A stretch of DNA of 41,284 nucleotides from Pseudarthrobacter albicanus (GTDB taxonomy: Bacteria; Actinomycetota; Actinomycetes; Actinomycetales; Micrococcaceae), in the NCBI RefSeq assembly GCF_018224015.1, contig NZ_JAGPOT010000073.1, positions 1 to 41,284 on the forward strand, read 5' to 3'. Positions 6,352-14,439 of the stretch are shown in pieces (position 1 is the first letter of the stretch; each line of letters begins with the position of its first letter). The position numbers were made by a program, and so were the translations under genes. Under the pieces are notes generated by a model. The model did no database searches. It saw nothing but the letters and a program-made list of their open reading frames with translations, and was not told the origin of the DNA.

Positions 6352-8580
6352 ATGGATCCCCTGTACCTGCGCTCCGCCAGCACCAGCCTGGTGATCAGCT
6401 TCGACAGCGGGGAGGCCGAGGTGATCCACTGGGGTGCCGACCTGGGCGCCTCCCTTCCCGACCTGGCCATCCTCGGCGGGCCCGTCCCGCACTCCGCCGT
6501 CGATGAGGCCATCCCCGCAGGGCTGCTTCCGCAGGCTTCCTCGAGCTGGCAGGGCCGTCCGGCCCTGCGCGGCCACCGGATCGCCGACGGCGTCCCGGGC
6601 CATGACTTCTCCGTCCGGCTCCGCGTGGCGGACGTGTCCGCGGACGGTGCCGGCCCGGTCCGGAATTCCGCGGTGATTGTCCAGGCCGACGCCGACGCCG
6701 GCATCAGCGTTGCCTCCTCCCTCAGGCTGCACGACGGCGGGCTGCTGGAGCTCCGCCATACCGTCACCAACACCGGAAACTCGCCCTTCCAGCTGGACGA
6801 GCTGGCCACCGTGCTCCCGGTAGCGCCGGACGCCGTCGAACTCCTGGACCTGACCGGGCGCTGGTGCCGGGAACGCCACCCGCAGCGACGGACGATCCAG
6901 CAGGGCACCTGGGTGCGGACCGGCCGGCACGGCCGCACCGGACACGATGCCTCGCTGCTCTTCGCCGCGGGCACCGCCGGCTTCGGCAACCGCCACGGCA
7001 AGGTCTGGGCAACGCACCTGGCGTGGAGCGGCAACCACGAGCAGTTCGCGGACAGTGTCGCGGACGGCCGGACCATGATCGGCGGATCGGAGCTGCTTGG
7101 CCCGGCCGAGATCGTCCTGGCGCCCGGCGGCAGCTACGCCACCCCCGCGCTGTTCGCCGCGTACTCGGACCGCGGACTCGACGGCGTCAGCGAAGCCTTC
7201 TACGCCTGGTTCCGGAACCGCCCGCACCACGTGCTGCCGGGCGCCGCGGGACACGGCGCCGGGGCCGGAAAGCCTCGCCCGGTGGTGCTGAACACCTGGG
7301 AGGCCGTGTATTTCGACCACAACCTCACAACCCTGATCGAACTCGCGGACTCCGCCGCGGAACTCGGCGTCGAGCGCTTTGTGCTCGACGACGGCTGGTT
7401 CCGCGGACGCCGCGACGATCACGCCGGCCTGGGCGACTGGTACGTGGACGAGGCCCTCTGGCCGGACGGACTCGCGCCGCTCATAGAGGCGGTCACGTCC
7501 CGCGGCATGGAGTTCGGCCTCTGGGTGGAACCGGAGATGGTTAACCTCGACTCCGATGTTGTCCGGGCGCACCCGGAGTGGATCGCAGGGCCCTCCGCCC
7601 AGAGTTACAAGAACGGCGGCCGCCTGCCGCTGGAGTGGCGGCACCAGCACATCCTCGACCTCGTCAATCCCGATGCCTGGCAGTACATCTACGACCGGGT
7701 GGATGCGCTGCTGCGCGAGAACAACATCAGCTACCTCAAGTGGGACCAGAACCGGGACCTGCTGGAGCACGGCCACGCCGGCCGCGCCTCGGTCCACGCA
7801 CAGACCCTCGCCGCCTACCGGCTCTTCGACGAGCTCCGCAAGGCCCACCCCGGCGTCGAGATTGAAAGCTGCTCGTCCGGCGGTGCCCGGGTGGACCTCG
7901 GGATCCTGGAGCGCACCGACAGGATCTGGGGTTCGGACTGCAACGACGCCCTGGAGCGGCAGACCATCCAGCACTGGACCGGCCTGGTGGTTCCGCCGGA
8001 GCTCGTGGGCGGACACATCGGCCCCACGACCTCGCACACGACCGCCCGCACCCACGACCTCTCCTTCCGCGCCATCACGGCGCTGTTCGGCCACTTCGGG
8101 ATGGAGTGGGACATCCGGCAGGTGCAGGGTGCCGAGCGCGAGGAGCTCAAGCGCTTCATCCGGCTTTACAAGGAGCACCGCGGCCTGATCCACAGCGGCC
8201 GGATGGTCCGCGCGGACGTTCCCGACGACGCCCTGATGCTGCACGGCGTCGTAGCCGACGTGGCGGCTGGTGACGGTGCGGCGCCGGGCTCGACGGCGGC
8301 GCTGTTTGCCCTGGTCAGCACGCGGACCTCGTTCTCGGAGCAGCCCGGACGGGTCGCCATCCCGGGCCTTCCCCCCGAAACCAATTACCGGGTGGAGGCC
8401 GTCTTCCCGGCGCCGGGCGACGCTGACTACGCCCACACCTTCACGCAGGTCCAGCCCCCGGCATGGCTGGCATCCGGGGCTGAGGCCAGCGGCCGCTTCC
8501 TGGCCGAGGTGGGCGTGCCCATGCCCATTCTCAACCCGGAGCACGCCGTGCTGCTGAAAGTAACAACCGTCGGCAGCTAG
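6352..8580 (+). CDS. GH36 alpha-galactosidase
   Basis: A 742-residue cytoplasmic-type enzyme without a signal peptide. It hydrolyses terminal alpha-galactosyl residues from sugars such as melibiose and raffinose. The start is ATG 6352 (MDPLYLRS), preceded by GAAAGAG; an upstream in-frame GTG at 6199 would translate the intergenic hairpin and is rejected. An N-terminal beta-domain is followed by a TIM barrel carrying VLDDGWF, GLWVEPEMV, and the nucleophile motif KWDQNRD with Asp465. The acid/base Asp is 529 in WGSDCND, and ESCSSGGARVD precedes it. All these are GH36 signatures, and the length matches the bacterial family. It is the last gene of the importer operon and converges on the arabinose transport operon. 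Confidence 0.94.
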   Translation: MDPLYLRSASTSLVISFDSGEAEVIHWGADLGASLPDLAILGGPVPHSAVDEAIPAGLLPQASSSWQGRPALRGHRIADGVPGHDFSVRLRVADVSADGAGPVRNSAVIVQADADAGISVASSLRLHDGGLLELRHTVTNTGNSPFQLDELATVLPVAPDAVELLDLTGRWCRERHPQRRTIQQGTWVRTGRHGRTGHDASLLFAAGTAGFGNRHGKVWATHLAWSGNHEQFADSVADGRTMIGGSELLGPAEIVLAPGGSYATPALFAAYSDRGLDGVSEAFYAWFRNRPHHVLPGAAGHGAGAGKPRPVVLNTWEAVYFDHNLTTLIELADSAAELGVERFVLDDGWFRGRRDDHAGLGDWYVDEALWPDGLAPLIEAVTSRGMEFGLWVEPEMVNLDSDVVRAHPEWIAGPSAQSYKNGGRLPLEWRHQHILDLVNPDAWQYIYDRVDALLRENNISYLKWDQNRDLLEHGHAGRASVHAQTLAAYRLFDELRKAHPGVEIESCSSGGARVDLGILERTDRIWGSDCNDALERQTIQHWTGLVVPPELVGGHIGPTTSHTTARTHDLSFRAITALFGHFGMEWDIRQVQGAEREELKRFIRLYKEHRGLIHSGRMVRADVPDDALMLHGVVADVAAGDGAAPGSTAALFALVSTRTSFSEQPGRVAIPGLPPETNYRVEAVFPAPGDADYAHTFTQVQPPAWLASGAEASGRFLAEVGVPMPILNPEHAVLLKVTTVGS

Positions 8581-8651
8581 CCTCGGTCCCGGCTGGTGGC
8601 CGCGTAAAGGTTCAGGCCTGCGCTGCGCAAAGCGGCGGAGTGTTTAACGGG

Positions 8652-8684
8652 CTGTGCGGGCAGGAGCTTGCCCTGCCCGCACAG
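8652..8684. terminator. Bidirectional terminator-like hairpin
   Basis: Perfect 13-bp stem, CTGTGCGGGCAGG at 8652-8664 with its complement at 8672-8684, around a 7-base loop. It lies between the convergent alpha-galactosidase (ends 8580) and the small-protein gene (ends 8715 on the minus strand), which suits termination from both sides. Confidence 0.7.
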
Positions 8685-8714
8685 TTGGCGCACGCCCGTG
8701 GCGGGGCGCTGTCA

Positions 8715-8918
8715 TTACATGAGTTCGCGGGTCATTCCGAATGGAACGTGCTCGGACAGCTCCGCAGTGAAATTCCCGGGCCCGTTTCGGGTGATCAGGA
8801 TTCCATGGGTTCCGGTCAGGACGGCGATTTCCTGCAGGTGCCGCACGGCTGCTTCGAGGCGTTCGTCAAGCAAGCGCCTGCTGGTGATCTGGATGTCGAT
8901 GCGTTCAATGGTTGTCAT
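8715..8918 (-). CDS. Small uncharacterised protein, paralogue of 26251-26466
   Basis: A 67-residue protein of unknown function. It begins MTTIERIDIQ and ends VPFGMTRELM, with no cysteine, signal peptide or membrane segment. It starts 22 bp after the permease gene with AAGAGGG upstream of its ATG at 8918, so it is the fourth cistron of the sugar transport operon. A second copy lies at 26251-26466. The C-terminal 28 residues compared here (38-65) match that copy at 16 positions by eye, including GIL, TR, FT and VPFG-TRE. The pattern of a charged helix followed by short strands suggests a compact alpha/beta fold, but no known family is recognised. Conservation plus the operon position argues for a real gene. 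Confidence 0.75.
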   Translation of the reverse strand: MTTIERIDIQITSRRLLDERLEAAVRHLQEIAVLTGTHGILITRNGPGNFTAELSEHVPFGMTRELM

Positions 8919-8940
8919 GGGGTTTTCCCTCTTGGCTGGA

Positions 8941-10248
8941 TCAGGGGTTCTGGATGGTGCTGGCCTGCCGGGCGCCGGCGGTCACGGGGGCCTGGCGCTC
9001 CTTGGCCGGTTTTGCCGGCTCGGTGGCGGGAGGGGTGGTCTTGAGCTTGAAACGCTTTCCGAGGCTGCTTCCGCCGCCGCTGCGGTTCTTGTTGAAGATG
9101 TCGAAACCGACGGCGAGGAGGAGCACCAGGCCTTTGATGAGCTGTTGGTAGTCCGTGCCCAGTCCGAGGATGGACATGCCGTTGTTGAGGACGCCCATGA
9201 TGAGGCCGCCGATCATGGCGCCTGCCACGGTTCCGATGCCGCCCGTGACGGCGGCGCCGCCGATGAAGGCCGCTGCAATGGAGTCCAGTTCGAAGCCGGT
9301 GCCGCCCGCCGGCTGGGCCGAGTTGAGCCGCGCCGTGAACACGAGGCCTGCCAGTGCGGCGAGGACGCCCATGTTGACGAAGAGCCGGAACGTGACAGCC
9401 TTCGTCTTGACGCCGGAGAGTTCCGCGGCATGGAGGTTGCCGCCGATGGCGTAGGTGTGCCGGCCGAAGACGCTGTTGTTCATGAGGGCCGTGTAGACGA
9501 TCACCAGGACGGCGAGCACGATCAGGACGATCGGCGTGCCCCGGTAGGAGGCGAGCAGGAAGGTGATGATCAGCATGAGCAGAGCAATGAACGTGGTCTT
9601 GGTGGCGAACCAGGCCATCGGTTCGTTTTCCAGTTCGAACTTCTTGCGGATCCTGCGTTCCTTGACGGCTTGGATCAGCAGTGCAGCCGTGGCTCCTACG
9701 CCCAGGAGGACCGTCAGCCATTCCAGCGCCGACGTGCCGCCGGAAATGTCCGGGAGAAAGCCGCCGCCCAAGGCACGCAGCTCGGCGGGGAACGGGGTGA
9801 TCTGCTGGTTTTTGAGGGTGATCAGGGTCAGGCCGCGGAAGATCAGCATGCCGGCCAGGGTGACGATGAAGGCGGGGATGCCGACGTAGGCGATCCAGTA
9901 CCCCTGCCAGGCGCCCACCAGCGCGCCGACCAGCAGGCAGGCCGGGATGGCGAGCCACCAAGGCCATCCCCAGTGGACGATCATGACACCGGCAACGGCG
10001 CCGATGAAGCCGGCGATGGATCCCACGGAGAGGTCGATGTGGCCGGCGATGATCACCATCACCATGCCGATCGCCAGGATGAGGATGTAGCTGTTCTGGA
10101 CAACGAGGTTGGTGACGTTCTGCGGTTCCAGCAGGATTCCCCCGGTCAGCACCTGGAAGAGCAGGACGATCAGGATCAGGGCGACGAAGATGCCAATCTG
10201 GCGCAGGCGGCTAGTCAGGAAGCCGAGGGATTCTCGTAGGGCCGACAT
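8941..10248 (-). CDS. mmsB: Multiple-monosaccharide ABC transporter permease (MmsB/GguB type)
   Basis: A 435-residue CUT2-class permease with about ten to twelve hydrophobic segments, beginning IGIFVALILIVLLFQVLTGG. Family landmarks include VVIIAGHIDLSVGSIAGF-like text near residues 60-80 (here VMVIIAGHIDLSVGSIAGFI) and AAFIGGAAVTGGIGTVAGAM near residue 290. The C-terminal 50 residues are Pro/Ala/Lys-rich and probably cytoplasmic. The ATG at 10248 is 5 bp from the ATPase stop, indicating tight coupling. The length above 400 residues is typical of the GguB branch rather than the shorter RbsC or AraH proteins. The divergent arabinose genes and a shared operator suggest L-arabinose as a main substrate. 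Confidence 0.92.
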   Translation of the reverse strand: MSALRESLGFLTSRLRQIGIFVALILIVLLFQVLTGGILLEPQNVTNLVVQNSYILILAIGMVMVIIAGHIDLSVGSIAGFIGAVAGVMIVHWGWPWWLAIPACLLVGALVGAWQGYWIAYVGIPAFIVTLAGMLIFRGLTLITLKNQQITPFPAELRALGGGFLPDISGGTSALEWLTVLLGVGATAALLIQAVKERRIRKKFELENEPMAWFATKTTFIALLMLIITFLLASYRGTPIVLIVLAVLVIVYTALMNNSVFGRHTYAIGGNLHAAELSGVKTKAVTFRLFVNMGVLAALAGLVFTARLNSAQPAGGTGFELDSIAAAFIGGAAVTGGIGTVAGAMIGGLIMGVLNNGMSILGLGTDYQQLIKGLVLLLAVGFDIFNKNRSGGGSSLGKRFKLKTTPPATEPAKPAKERQAPVTAGARQASTIQNP

Positions 10249-10253
10249 GTTCG

Positions 10254-11783
10254 TTATTCCTTTTCCTTGGTCATGTAGTGCATGAGGGTTTCCTGGGATG
10301 CGTCGGCGATGGGCACTTCCCCGGTGACGTGGCCGGCGGACAGGGTGTAGATCCTGTCGCAGATGCCGAGGAGTTCGGGCAGTTCGGAGGAGATTACGAT
10401 GACCGCTTTCCCCTCCGCCGCGAGCTTGGAGATGATCGTGTAGATCTCGTACTTGGCGCCGACGTCGATCCCGCGGGTGGGTTCATCGAGGATCAGCACG
10501 TCCGGATCGGAGAACATCCACTTGCTCAGGACGACTTTCTGCTGGTTCCCGCCCGAAAGCTTGCCCGTGATGGCAGCCACCGAGGGTGCCTTGATGTTCA
10601 TGCTCTTCCGGTAGCCGTTGGCCACGACGGTTTCCTGGTTCTTGTCCACCCAGCCGCCCTTGACGAGCTTGCGGAGTGCGGCCATGGAGATGTTGCGCTT
10701 GATGTCCTCGATGAGGTTCAGGCCGTAGAGCTTGCGGTCCTCGGTGGCGTATGCGATGCCGTGCTTGATGGCGTCCGACACGGTGGAGGTGTTGATTTCC
10801 TTGCCGTGCTTGAACACCTTCCCCGAAGTGGCGGTGCCGTAGCTGCGTCCGAAAACGCTCATGGCGAGCTCGGTCCTGCCGGCTCCCATCAGTCCGGCAA
10901 GTCCCACGACTTCACCCTTGCGGACGTTGAGGCTGGCGTTGCTGACCACCATCCGGGTGTGGTCCTGGGGATGCCGCACGGACCAGTCCTCGATTCGAAG
11001 GACTTCCTCGCCGATCCTGGGATCCCGGTCCGGATACAGGCTCTCCAGGTCCCTGCCCACCATGCCGCGGATAATGCGTTCCTGGGTAATTTCGCCTTCG
11101 TCCATCCGGAGGGTCTCGATGGTCTTGCCGTCGCGGATGATCGTGACGGCGTCCGCGACCTTGCGGATCTCGTTGAGTTTGTGGCTGATGATGATGCTGG
11201 TGACGCCCTGGCCCTTCAAATGGAGAATCAGGTCCAGCAGGTGGCCCGAATCCTCGTCGTTGAGCGCGGCGGTGGGCTCATCCAGGATGAGCAGCTTGAC
11301 CTCCTTGGAGAGGGCCTTGGCGATTTCGACCAGCTGCTGTTTTCCGACGCTGATGTGCTGGACGGGGGTGACCGGGTTTTCGCTGAGGCCTACCCGGGCC
11401 AGGAGCTTGGCTGCTTCGAGGTTGGTCTTGCGCCAGTCCACCCAGCCGTTCCTGGCCTGTTCGTTTCCGAGGTAGATGTTTTCGGCGATGGACAGGTACG
11501 GGCTGAGGGCCAGTTCCTGGTGGATGATGACAATGCCGCGCTTCTCGCTGTCGGAGATAGTCGAAAAGTTGCACGGTTCGTTTTCGAAGAGGATCTCTCC
11601 ATCGAAGGAGCTGTGCGGGTATACACCGGACAGCACTTTCATGAGGGTCGATTTTCCGGCGCCGTTTTCGCCGCAGATGGCGTGTACCTCGCCGCGGTGC
11701 ACGTCCAGGGTGACGTCCTGGAGGGCCTTCACGCCGGGGAAGGTCTTGGTGATTCCTCGCATTTGAAGAATGGGTGTTTTCAT
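10254..11783 (-). CDS. mmsA: Multiple-monosaccharide ABC transporter ATPase (MmsA/GguA type)
   Basis: A 509-residue protein with two fused ABC domains, as in RbsA, XylG and AraG. The first has a full Walker A (GENGAGKST, residues 38-46), and a Walker B/D-loop [10 protein letters not shown]. The second has the degenerate loop [11 protein letters not shown] usual for this class, the signature LSGGNQQKV and [13 protein letters not shown]. The start is set at ATG 11783 ([10 protein letters not shown]); the frame stays open upstream into the intercistronic hairpin, which is unlikely to be coding. It energises transport by the adjacent permease. Confidence 0.93.
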   Translation of the reverse strand: MKTPILQMRGITKTFPGVKALQDVTLDVHRGEVHAICGENGAGKSTLMKVLSGVYPHSSFDGEILFENEPCNFSTISDSEKRGIVIIHQELALSPYLSIAENIYLGNEQARNGWVDWRKTNLEAAKLLARVGLSENPVTPVQHISVGKQQLVEIAKALSKEVKLLILDEPTAALNDEDSGHLLDLILHLKGQGVTSIIISHKLNEIRKVADAVTIIRDGKTIETLRMDEGEITQERIIRGMVGRDLESLYPDRDPRIGEEVLRIEDWSVRHPQDHTRMVVSNASLNVRKGEVVGLAGLMGAGRTELAMSVFGRSYGTATSGKVFKHGKEINTSTVSDAIKHGIAYATEDRKLYGLNLIEDIKRNISMAALRKLVKGGWVDKNQETVVANGYRKSMNIKAPSVAAITGKLSGGNQQKVVLSKWMFSDPDVLILDEPTRGIDVGAKYEIYTIISKLAAEGKAVIVISSELPELLGICDRIYTLSAGHVTGEVPIADASQETLMHYMTKEKE

Positions 11784-11843
11784 CGTCAATTCCCACTGAC
11801 TGGTCGAAACTGGGCCGCCTGCGGCTGCAGGGGCTTGCGCTGA

Positions 11844-11878
11844 AGGTTGTGGCCGGGCGGGACGCCCGGCCACAACCT
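11844..11878 (-). terminator. Strong intercistronic stem-loop after the binding-protein gene
   Basis: Positions 11844-11859 pair with 11863-11878 (16 bp, 3-base loop), starting 11 bp after the chvE stop. No T-rich tract follows on the minus strand, and the ATPase gene begins 61 bp further on. It is probably a partial terminator or 3' stability element raising binding-protein expression relative to the membrane components. Confidence 0.7.
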
Positions 11879-11888
11879 CGCGGCTTGG

Positions 11889-13010
11889 CTACTTGACGTC
11901 GGCGTCGGAGTAGTACCCCGAGTCGATGAGTTCCTTCTTGTAGTTGTCCTTGGTGATGATCACGGACTTGAGCAGGTAGGCCGGGACCACCTTGACCTTG
12001 TTGTTGTACGTCTTGGAGTCGTTGACCGCAGGCTCCTGGCCCTTCAGTACTGCGTCGACCATTTTCACGGCCTGGGCACCCAGCTGGCGGGTGTCCTTGA
12101 AGATGGTGGAGTACTGCTCGCCGGCGGTGATGGACTTCACTGAGCCCTTCTCCGCGTCCTGGCCCGTGACGATGGGCAGGCTTCCCTTGGCATAGCCGCC
12201 GGTGCTGGTCAGTGCTGAGATGATGCCGATGGACAGGCCGTCATACGGGGACAGGACGCCGTTCAGCTTGGTGCCGGAGCTGTAGGCCGCGGTGAGAATG
12301 TCTTCCATGCGCTTCTGGGCTACGGGAGCCTGCCAGCGGAGGATGGCCGCCTGCTCGAATTTGGTCTGTCCGCTGGGGACCTTAAGGGTTCCCGCATCCA
12401 GGTACGGCTTGAGGGTGTCCATGGCGCCGGTCCAGAAGAAGTTGGCGTTGTTGTCATCCGGGCTGCCGGCGAACAGTTCCACGTTGAACGGACCCTTGCC
12501 GTCCACCTTCTTGCCGCTCGCGTCAAGAAGGCCCAGGCCGGTCAGCAGCGATGTGGCCTGTTGGACACCCACCGTGTAGTTGTCGAAGGTCGTGTAGTAG
12601 TCCACATTGGGGGTGCCGTTGATGAGGCGGTCATACGCGATGACCTTGACGTTCTGTTCCTTCGCCTTGGCGAGGACATCCGTGAGGGTGGTGCCGTCGA
12701 TGGCCGCGATGATGAGGGCCTTTGCCCCCTTGGTGAGCATATTCTCGATCTGCGACACCTGGGTGGGGATGTCATCGTTGGCGTACTGAAGGTCGGTCTT
12801 GTAGCCCAGCTTTGTGACGGACTCGGAGACGTTCTTGCCGTCCGCGATCCACCGTTCCGAGGTCTGGGTGGGCATCGAGATGCCCACGAGGGCGCCGGAG
12901 CTGTCTGCGCTGGCCGACGGACTGGCGCCGCCGCGGCTGCCACAGCCGGTGGCCCCGGCTGTGATTGCCAGGACGACGGCGAACGCTCCCAGGAGTTTCT
13001 TGATTCTCAC
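11889..13010 (-). CDS. chvE: Multiple-monosaccharide binding lipoprotein (ChvE type)
   Basis: A 373-residue periplasmic-binding-protein family 4 member. The start is the GTG at 13010, six bases after a perfect AAGGAG; a longer frame from 13067 has no ribosome site. A lipoprotein signal peptide runs to Cys23 (GATGC). The mature part opens [14 protein letters not shown] and contains [26 protein letters not shown] and [20 protein letters not shown], closely following ChvE-type proteins that bind arabinose, xylose, glucose and galactose. First gene of the transport operon. Its promoter region carries the AraR-type operator at 13144-13157. Confidence 0.92.
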   Translation of the reverse strand: MRIKKLLGAFAVVLAITAGATGCGSRGGASPSASADSSGALVGISMPTQTSERWIADGKNVSESVTKLGYKTDLQYANDDIPTQVSQIENMLTKGAKALIIAAIDGTTLTDVLAKAKEQNVKVIAYDRLINGTPNVDYYTTFDNYTVGVQQATSLLTGLGLLDASGKKVDGKGPFNVELFAGSPDDNNANFFWTGAMDTLKPYLDAGTLKVPSGQTKFEQAAILRWQAPVAQKRMEDILTAAYSSGTKLNGVLSPYDGLSIGIISALTSTGGYAKGSLPIVTGQDAEKGSVKSITAGEQYSTIFKDTRQLGAQAVKMVDAVLKGQEPAVNDSKTYNNKVKVVPAYLLKSVIITKDNYKKELIDSGYYSDADVK

Positions 13011-13143
13011 GTTGTTCTCCTTCCGCGGACAGCACAGCCCGCGAACTGGTACTGGCTTGAGTAGCATCTGCGGCTATTCGAGGGCTCAGTATTATTTAGG
13101 TCCGGTTAGCCAGTTCCCGACGAGCCTAAACGACGCCCGCTTG

Positions 13144-13167
13144 TGTTAGCGCTAACAAGTTTGTCAA
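13144..13167 (-). promoter_or_regulatory. AraR-type operator and -35 of the sugar transport operon
   Basis: TGTTAGCGCTAACA at 13144-13157 is a perfect 14-bp palindrome with central CG. On the minus strand a consensus TTGACA lies at 13167-13162, four bases before it, so repressor binding would block the promoter. I do not see a good -10 at 17 bases. The same box with one mismatch lies in front of araB at 14380-14393. Confidence 0.75.
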
Positions 13168-13290
13168 AATGAAACTAGCACCGGCCGGGCTTGTGAGTCA
13201 AGTCACATGATTTGACTGAGTCGTGAGGCCTGAACGGCCGGCCGTAGGATGTTTGGACAATACAGTGCTGCGAGTTGAAAGGTGCCACAC

Positions 13291-14304
13291 ATGGGGAACG
13301 CTAGCCCTACACGTCCACCGCGCCTGGAGGACGTTGCCTCGCATGCCGGCGTCTCGCACCAGACTGTCTCCCGGGTGGTCAACAACCACCCCAACGTCAG
13401 CAAAGCCACCCGGGAGCGGGTGGAAGCCGCAATCGCCGAACTCGGGTACCGGCGCAATACTGCCGCCCGGTCCCTCGTGACGCGGCGGTCCCAGATCATC
13501 GGTGTCCTCGGGACCGAGCTCGCCCAGTACGGCCCGGCCAATACGCTGCTCGGCGTGCAACAGGCCGCCCGTGAAGCGGGATACTTTGTCAGCATTGCTG
13601 CCCTGAAGGAGTCCGGGGCGGACTCCATTGCGGATGCCGTCCGCTACTTCACGGACCAGGGTGCCGACGGGATAATCGTGATCGTCCCGCATGACGGAAC
13701 GGTCCAGACCCTCGAGGGCCTGAACCTGGCTGTGCCCGTGGTCGTGGTGGGAGCCGGGAGCCATGGTCGCTTCAGCGGTGCCATGGTTGACCAGAAGCGG
13801 GGGGCGCGGCTTGCCGTGGCCCATCTGATCAGCCAGGGCCACCGGCGGATCGGCCACATTTCCGGGCCCCTGGACTGGATCGATGCCGCAGCCAGGGCCG
13901 AAGGCTGGCGTGAGGAATTGACGTCGGCGCGCCTGGCTGACGACCTTCTGCTGGAAGGCGACTGGAGCGCCGGCAGTGGCTATCGGATGGGCCAGAGGCT
14001 TGCCGCAGGGCGCACGGCCACGGCGGTTTTTGTGGGCAATGACCAGATGGCGCTTGGATTGTTGCGAGCCTTCAGTGAGGCCGGCGTCCGGGTGCCCCAG
14101 GACGTGTCGCTGGTTGGCTTCGATGACCAGCCGGAAGCGGCATATTTCACCCCGCCGCTCACGACCGTGCGGCAGGACTTTGAGGAACTCGGGAGGCGCT
14201 GCATGGACGTGATGCGGACGCAGATTGAGGACGGTGCGGCAAGTAGCACCACTGTGGTTGATCCCGAGCTTGTCGTCCGGGGCAGCACCTCGCCTCTTCC
14301 CTAG
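13291..14304 (+). CDS. araR: LacI-type L-arabinose regulator
   Basis: A 337-residue LacI/GalR regulator. The ATG at 13291 is preceded by GAAAGG at 13277-13282; the in-frame GTG at 13282 overlaps that site and is rejected. The helix-turn-helix is PRLEDVASHAGVSHQTVSRVV (read as PRLEDVA then GVSHQTVSRVVNN) and the hinge is GYRRNTAARSLVTRRSQ, followed by a sugar-sensing domain (GADGIIVIVPHDG, GHISGPLDWIDA, SLVGFDDQPEAAYFTPPLTTVRQ). It lies between two operons that carry matching operators, as LacI-type AraR does in Corynebacterium-related arabinose clusters. Probable function: repress transport and araBDA in the absence of L-arabinose. Confidence 0.87.
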   Translation: MGNASPTRPPRLEDVASHAGVSHQTVSRVVNNHPNVSKATRERVEAAIAELGYRRNTAARSLVTRRSQIIGVLGTELAQYGPANTLLGVQQAAREAGYFVSIAALKESGADSIADAVRYFTDQGADGIIVIVPHDGTVQTLEGLNLAVPVVVVGAGSHGRFSGAMVDQKRGARLAVAHLISQGHRRIGHISGPLDWIDAAARAEGWREELTSARLADDLLLEGDWSAGSGYRMGQRLAAGRTATAVFVGNDQMALGLLRAFSEAGVRVPQDVSLVGFDDQPEAAYFTPPLTTVRQDFEELGRRCMDVMRTQIEDGAASSTTVVDPELVVRGSTSPLP

Positions 14305-14366
14305 CCGGAGCCTCCCGGCGGCCGATCGCTGACCCATCGCTTCGCGGACGGCTGTAGGCAGGTTCC

Positions 14367-14395
14367 TTGACAGGCTTCTTGTTAGCGCTCACAAT
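14367..14395 (+). promoter_or_regulatory. araB promoter with embedded AraR-type operator
   Basis: TTGACA at 14367-14372, a 17-base spacer and CACAAT at 14390-14395 form a good promoter. The operator TGTTAGCGCTCACA (14380-14393) fills most of the spacer and overlaps the -10. It differs from the perfect palindrome at 13144 by one base. The layout predicts direct repression. A small hairpin (14403-14408 with 14415-14420) lies in the leader. Confidence 0.75.
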
Positions 14396-14439
14396 TAACG
14401 CAGCCCGCGGAGCAGCGGGCATGTTATTGGAGGACTTTC

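Noticed and set aside
4155..7076. A 973-codon open frame on the minus strand opposite the importer and alpha-galactosidase genes
   Set aside because: It runs antisense to three well-supported genes and has no recognisable domains. Long antisense frames are expected in DNA with strong third-position GC bias.
6181..8544. A 787-codon minus-strand frame opposite the alpha-galactosidase
   Set aside because: It is the mirror of a GH36 gene with intact catalytic motifs and shows no family features of its own.
8668..10239. A 523-codon plus-strand frame opposite mmsB
   Set aside because: Antisense to a permease with clear membrane spans and family motifs; very acidic/His-rich composition typical of antisense translation.
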